A DNA stretch of 64,000 nucleotides from Strongylocentrotus droebachiensis (Eukaryota > Echinodermata > Echinoidea > Camarodonta > Strongylocentrotidae), in the NCBI GenBank assembly GCA_035222895.1, contig JAVYIG010000108.1:310001-374000 (forward strand), given 5' to 3'. Below are positions 60,151 through 64,000 of the stretch, piece after piece. A program made the position numbers and the translations under genes. Position 1 is the stretch's first letter; every line of letters begins with the position of its first letter. The notes under the pieces were generated by a model that made no database searches, was not told where the DNA came from, and saw nothing but the letters and a program-made list of their open reading frames with translations.

Positions 60151-61956
60151 TATGTAACTGGACCCACCCACAAAGATGGACACACTCTTGATCTCATCCT
60201 AACTCGAAATACTGATAACTTTGTCTCAAATTTAAATACTACCAGTTATTTGCCGTCTGATCATTCTGCTGTGATATGTAATTTGAATATTGCGCGACCA
60301 AAACCAGCAAAAATCAAAATCTCTTTCCGTAAATTTCGCGATATTGATATTAATGTCTTTCGCTCTGATATATTAAATTCACCTCTGTATAAATCTCCCG
60401 CATCTGAATTGGACAACTTGGTTTGTCAATATGACTCTGTTCTAAATGACCTTAAAGACAAGCACGCACCTTTAATAACTCGCACAATCAGGTGTCGTCC
60501 TAACGCACCTTGGTTCAATGAAAAATTACATGAAATGAAACGGATCTTACGACGCCTTGAGCGACGTTGGGTTGCTTCTAAATTAGAAGTTGACAGACAA
60601 ATTTTCAAAAACCAATGTTATGAATATAATCGCATGATCAAACAATCTAAACAAAACCATCATTCAAAACAATTTGAAGGTTGTAATTCAAAGCAGCTAT
60701 TTCACAAAGTCAACAAATTGTGCACACCAAAAGTACCCAAGGTGTTACCTTCTGGCGATTCTGATCTTTCACTTGCTGAACGTTTTTCTGACTTTTTTAC
60801 AGACAAAATTAGGAGTATCAAAAATGTTCTTAAGGATTCATCAAAAACGGATGTTTCCATATCCATGCTTGATTCCTGCAATTCTTCATTTCCTGAATTT
60901 TCACCAGTATCAGAAAATACTGTCAGAGTTATAATAATGAAATCTCCATCAACTTCATGTAGTCTCGATCCAATGCCGACATGGCTGCTTAAGAACTGTT
61001 TAGATGAGCTTTTACCAGTCATTACCAAAATTATAAACATGTCTATTCAAAGTGGTCAATTTCCTGATGTTTTGAAATCGGCACAAATCACTCCTCTTTT
61101 GAAGAAACCAAATTTGGATTGTGAAATTTTGAAAAACTATCGGCCTGTTGCCAACCTTAAGTTTCTTGCTAAAACAATTGAACGTGCTTGTGCTTCTCAA
61201 ATTCAGGGCTATCTATCATCAAACAATCTGTGTAGTAAAATGCAATCTGCTTATAGATCTTCTCATAGCGTTGAAACTGCTCTTTTACGTGTATATAATG
61301 ATTTGTTGTTAGCTGTGGACCAAGGTGATGAAGCTGTTTTAATACTTTTAGACTATTCTGCGGCTTTCGATACTATCAGTCATGATGTTTTTCTTGATCG
61401 CTTACGTAATAGATATGGTGTATCAGGTACTGCCTTGAATTGGTTTAAAACCTACTTTATGAATCGTTCACAATCTATTGTCATTAATGACTCATTATCC
61501 AAACCTCATGTTCCACTTGAAGGTGTTCCTCAGGGATCCGTCATCGGCCCTTTATCATTTACTCTGTACACTGCACCACTTGAAGATATTATTGAAGCGC
61601 ATGGTTTAGGCCGAATGATATATGCAGATGACACCCAAGTTTATGTTGTTTTGAAACGTGACTCCGACCATTCTGTTATTACTAAACTTGAAAGATGTAT
61701 AAATGATATCAAAGCTTGGTCCACTGCTAATGATTTGAAGTTAAATGAGGATAAAACTGAGGTTATACATGTAACATCTCGATTCAGAAAGTCCTCCCAT
61801 TTACCATCTGTTGAAATTGCTAATGTTCCGATACAACCTGTCAAAAGTGCACGTAACCTTGGTGTCATCTTTGAAAATGATCTTAGGATGGATGATTATA
61901 TAAAAAAATATTTGTCGCTCAGCTTCATATGCCTTGTACAAGATAGGTCGTATTAG
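60151..61956 (+). pseudogene. LINE ORF, middle part: end of endonuclease and reverse transcriptase
   Basis: It is in the same frame as the upstream part. It starts YVTGPTHKDGHTLDLIL and SDHSAVICNL (last endonuclease motifs), then KNYRPVANLKFLAKTIERA, LLDYSAAFDTISHD, EGVPQGSVIGPLSF and MIYADDTQVYV (catalytic YADD). A run of seven A at 61902-61908, probably six originally, shifts the frame, and TAG follows at 61954. Confidence 0.87.
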
Positions 61957-62467
61957 AAATTTTCTTGATAAAAAATCTACCGAAACGCTTATACATGCAT
62001 TTATTACATGCCGTCTTGATCAATGTAACAGCCTTCTTTATGGCCTTCCGGAGTCGCACATTGCAAAACTCCAGAGAATCCAAAACTCTGCTGCCAGGCT
62101 TGTAACACGCACGCGTTCTTGTGAACACATCACCCCAGTACTTCGCGAATTGCATTGGTTGCCGGTGACGTACCGCATTATGTACAAAATCTTAGTTTTA
62201 ACTTATAAATGCATTCATGAATTGGCACCAATTTATCTGCAAGAATTAATCGAGGAATACAAACCCTCACGCAATTTACGGTCATCTTCACAATTAAACC
62301 TCGTATCTACTTCTGTGTCAACTCTCTCTTATGGTAATCGTTCCTTTCGCAAAGCTTCTGCTGAACTTTGGAACAGATTACCTTTAAATGTAAAAAACTG
62401 TCAAACCGTTAACCTTTTCAAAACTAGTCTCAAGACACATTTATTCAAAATTGCGTTTGATGATTGA
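61909..62467 (+). pseudogene. LINE ORF, C-terminal part after frameshift
   Basis: In the shifted frame it continues YALYKIGRIRNFLDKKSTET, CNSLLYGLPESHIAKLQRIQ, NSAARLVTRT and LHWLPVTYRIMYKILVLTYK, the conserved C-terminal region of L2/CR1-type ORFs, and ends HLFKIAFDD-stop. Confidence 0.87.
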
Positions 62468-62660
62468 TTAACTCTGTTCCCTTTGATGTGTATTCCATAT
62501 GTATTGTAATTTGTAGGTTTATTTGCATTTTTAGTTTTGTATAAGATGTAATTGTATATCAGTCTATTTTATGTGTATAGCGCTTAGAGACTTCGGTGGT
62601 AAGCGCTTTATAAGTAACGTTTTTATTATTATTATTATTATTAATCCTTCTATACACACT

Positions 62661-63204
62661 TTAAAGATACTATGTCCCTTTTGCAGCCAGCATCAAATTC
62701 TGTAGAACTTTGAAGGAATTATGAATATGTCATGTATGTCCTATCTGTGAAATTTAAACGTTAGCAGTGTCCTAGTATTCAAATTATGCAATGAAACCCG
62801 TTTACTTGCTAGACTTCACTGTCAGACACTATTGAGTGACTGACTAGCTTTTTTTTCTTCTTTGGTAATAACATACATAAAATGAGCTGTAAAGGGTATA
62901 TGACTATTTGTCTACATCAATAACCCACTTCTTGTGATGGCCAAAATTAAACTGATTGAATCTTTGCGCAGCATAAAACGTATGACCATTCAGTACAACG
63001 GTCTGAAAATCAGACTATTACTTACTGGCTCTATAGCTCTTAAGTCGATTCGACAACTAATAGTCGTTATTTTCCCACTTAAAGACATTTCCAAGCCCCC
63101 CCCCCCTTTTTTTAGGGAAGTTCTGAATTAGTATTGTCTTCCAAATGCCGTTGGAATTTAACCTTTTCATTTTTTGGCCTGCAAGTGGGACATAGTACCT
63201 TTAA
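62661..63204 (+). mobile_element. MITE family C, copy 2
   Basis: The ends are TTAAAGATACTATGTCCC and GGGACATAGTACCTTTAA. It is highly similar to 7715-8247 over its length. It lies 18 bp after the LINE tail. Confidence 0.87.
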
Positions 63205-64000
63205 CATAAAGAGTGATCTTTGGTCGTAATAGATAATCTTATCAGGCCCATAATGTTATTCAGCCCTCTTATATCGCGGGTGATAATCACGACTGATTAT
63301 TTTTATTCAAAATGTTTAATCGTAATGTGTTTTGCCTTACAGCGACGTGAGTTTATCTATTAAACTTTATTTCTGCATCCATTTTTTTCAGGGAAAATTA
63401 CTTGAATTCATGAGCGTCGTTGATGTGCACATCCGTCTAATCCTACTCGCCAAGGAAACATTTTAAACGAATCGTAAAATTCACCGATTATTCTCACATG
63501 ACATTTCAATATGAAATCCATTATGCACATAAATATCAAGGAGCCTACATAAAATGAGCATATAAATGTTTAGAAAATGACAACATTAATCAACATCATA
63601 ATGACACCTTTGGGGTATAGGAAGGACAACACCTGATGACTTACAGATCGCCTTTATTATTCCGAAATTTAGTTTTTGAAATATGGCTGGGAGAGTTTGG
63701 CAATACCTAGATGAAGGAAAATCATAAAACGGTTGGATGAAAAAAACAGAAACTTCTGCGACATTCTTGATGTATTTAAAAGTCCGATGTAAACCTTTTG
63801 TGCTGTTGAAACAAGTGGCTACGTAAACCTACAATCTAGATACTTCGAAAGGACAGAGAAGTCAACCCTTTTCCACATTTTAAACATGTTCAATCAAGCT
63901 TCAAGTTGAGTTTATTTTCATATGTGGTTCATAAACAAAATATATATACATACATGTCCAGACATATACAAAATGCTGGATCCAACGCTATAAAGGTTGA
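63205..64000. other. AT-rich, no gene or repeat recognised
   Basis: A TTTTTTTCAG near 63382-63391 could be a plus-strand splice acceptor, but the frame after it ends within 26 codons and matches nothing known to me. Confidence 0.4.

Larger units (their letters stand above)
58984..62643 (+). mobile_element. L2/CR1-like LINE, nearly full length, recently inactivated
   Basis: It encodes an N-terminal signal-like segment, a 2A-like motif, an apurinic endonuclease and a reverse transcriptase. The 3' end carries a hairpin AGCGCTTA/TAAGCGCT (62579-62607) and a TTA repeat tail, as in L2/CR1-type elements. One premature stop and one single-base shift break the frame. The exact 5' border is uncertain; coding probably starts at 59095. 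Confidence 0.85.

Overview
This is animal nuclear DNA, AT-rich and packed with introns and repeats. Genes are short exons with GT/AG borders, and most of the window is introns holding tRNA-derived SINEs, inverted-repeat transposons (MITEs), minisatellites and two non-LTR retrotransposons. The repeat types, and a LINE with a signal peptide followed by a 2A-like motif, fit a marine invertebrate deuterostome, most likely an echinoderm. That placement is inference. There are no bacterial operons, CRISPR arrays or rRNA genes.

Two protein-coding genes are supported, both on the minus strand. (1) At 2280-9071 lies a complete three-exon gene for a 323-residue sulfotransferase-like P-loop protein. Its exons are 9071-8973, 5360-5170 and 2961-2280; splice phases agree and the summed length is divisible by three. 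(2) At 14447-44067 lies almost all of an ADAMTS metalloprotease of the procollagen N-proteinase type (ADAMTS2/3/14). I can place 23 exons covering prodomain, furin site, reprolysin domain, disintegrin-like domain, first thrombospondin repeat, Cys-rich and spacer regions, three more thrombospondin repeats and a PLAC domain ending in a stop. All splice phases match, giving about 1072 residues. Only the first (signal peptide) exon is missing; it should lie upstream of 44067 on the minus strand, in this window or beyond.

The most interesting feature is a pair of tandem, homologous 106-nt exons (36424-36529 and 36218-36323). Each encodes the whole zinc-binding helix of the ADAMTS catalytic site (HETGH in one, HELGH in the other). 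Both have the same entry and exit phases, and 106 is not a multiple of three, so only a transcript with exactly one of them stays in frame. This is the expected signature of mutually exclusive splicing of an enzyme active site.

Mobile DNA layout: 5685-7246 is an inverted-repeat element carrying a pyrimidine-rich minisatellite. 16751-17776 is a MITE split by a hAT-type insertion with an 8-bp target duplication. 18313-19010 and 19128-19370 are inverted-repeat elements. 20493-23307 is a 5'-truncated LINE with an intact reverse transcriptase frame. 34944-35135 is a second hAT-type MITE. 42493-43230 is a piggyBac-like element whose empty site is preserved in a nearby duplicate. 58984-62643 is an L2/CR1-like LINE with endonuclease and reverse transcriptase, broken by one stop and one frameshift. 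From 44068 to 58983 and from 63205 to 64000 I see repeats and unassigned sequence but no supportable exon.
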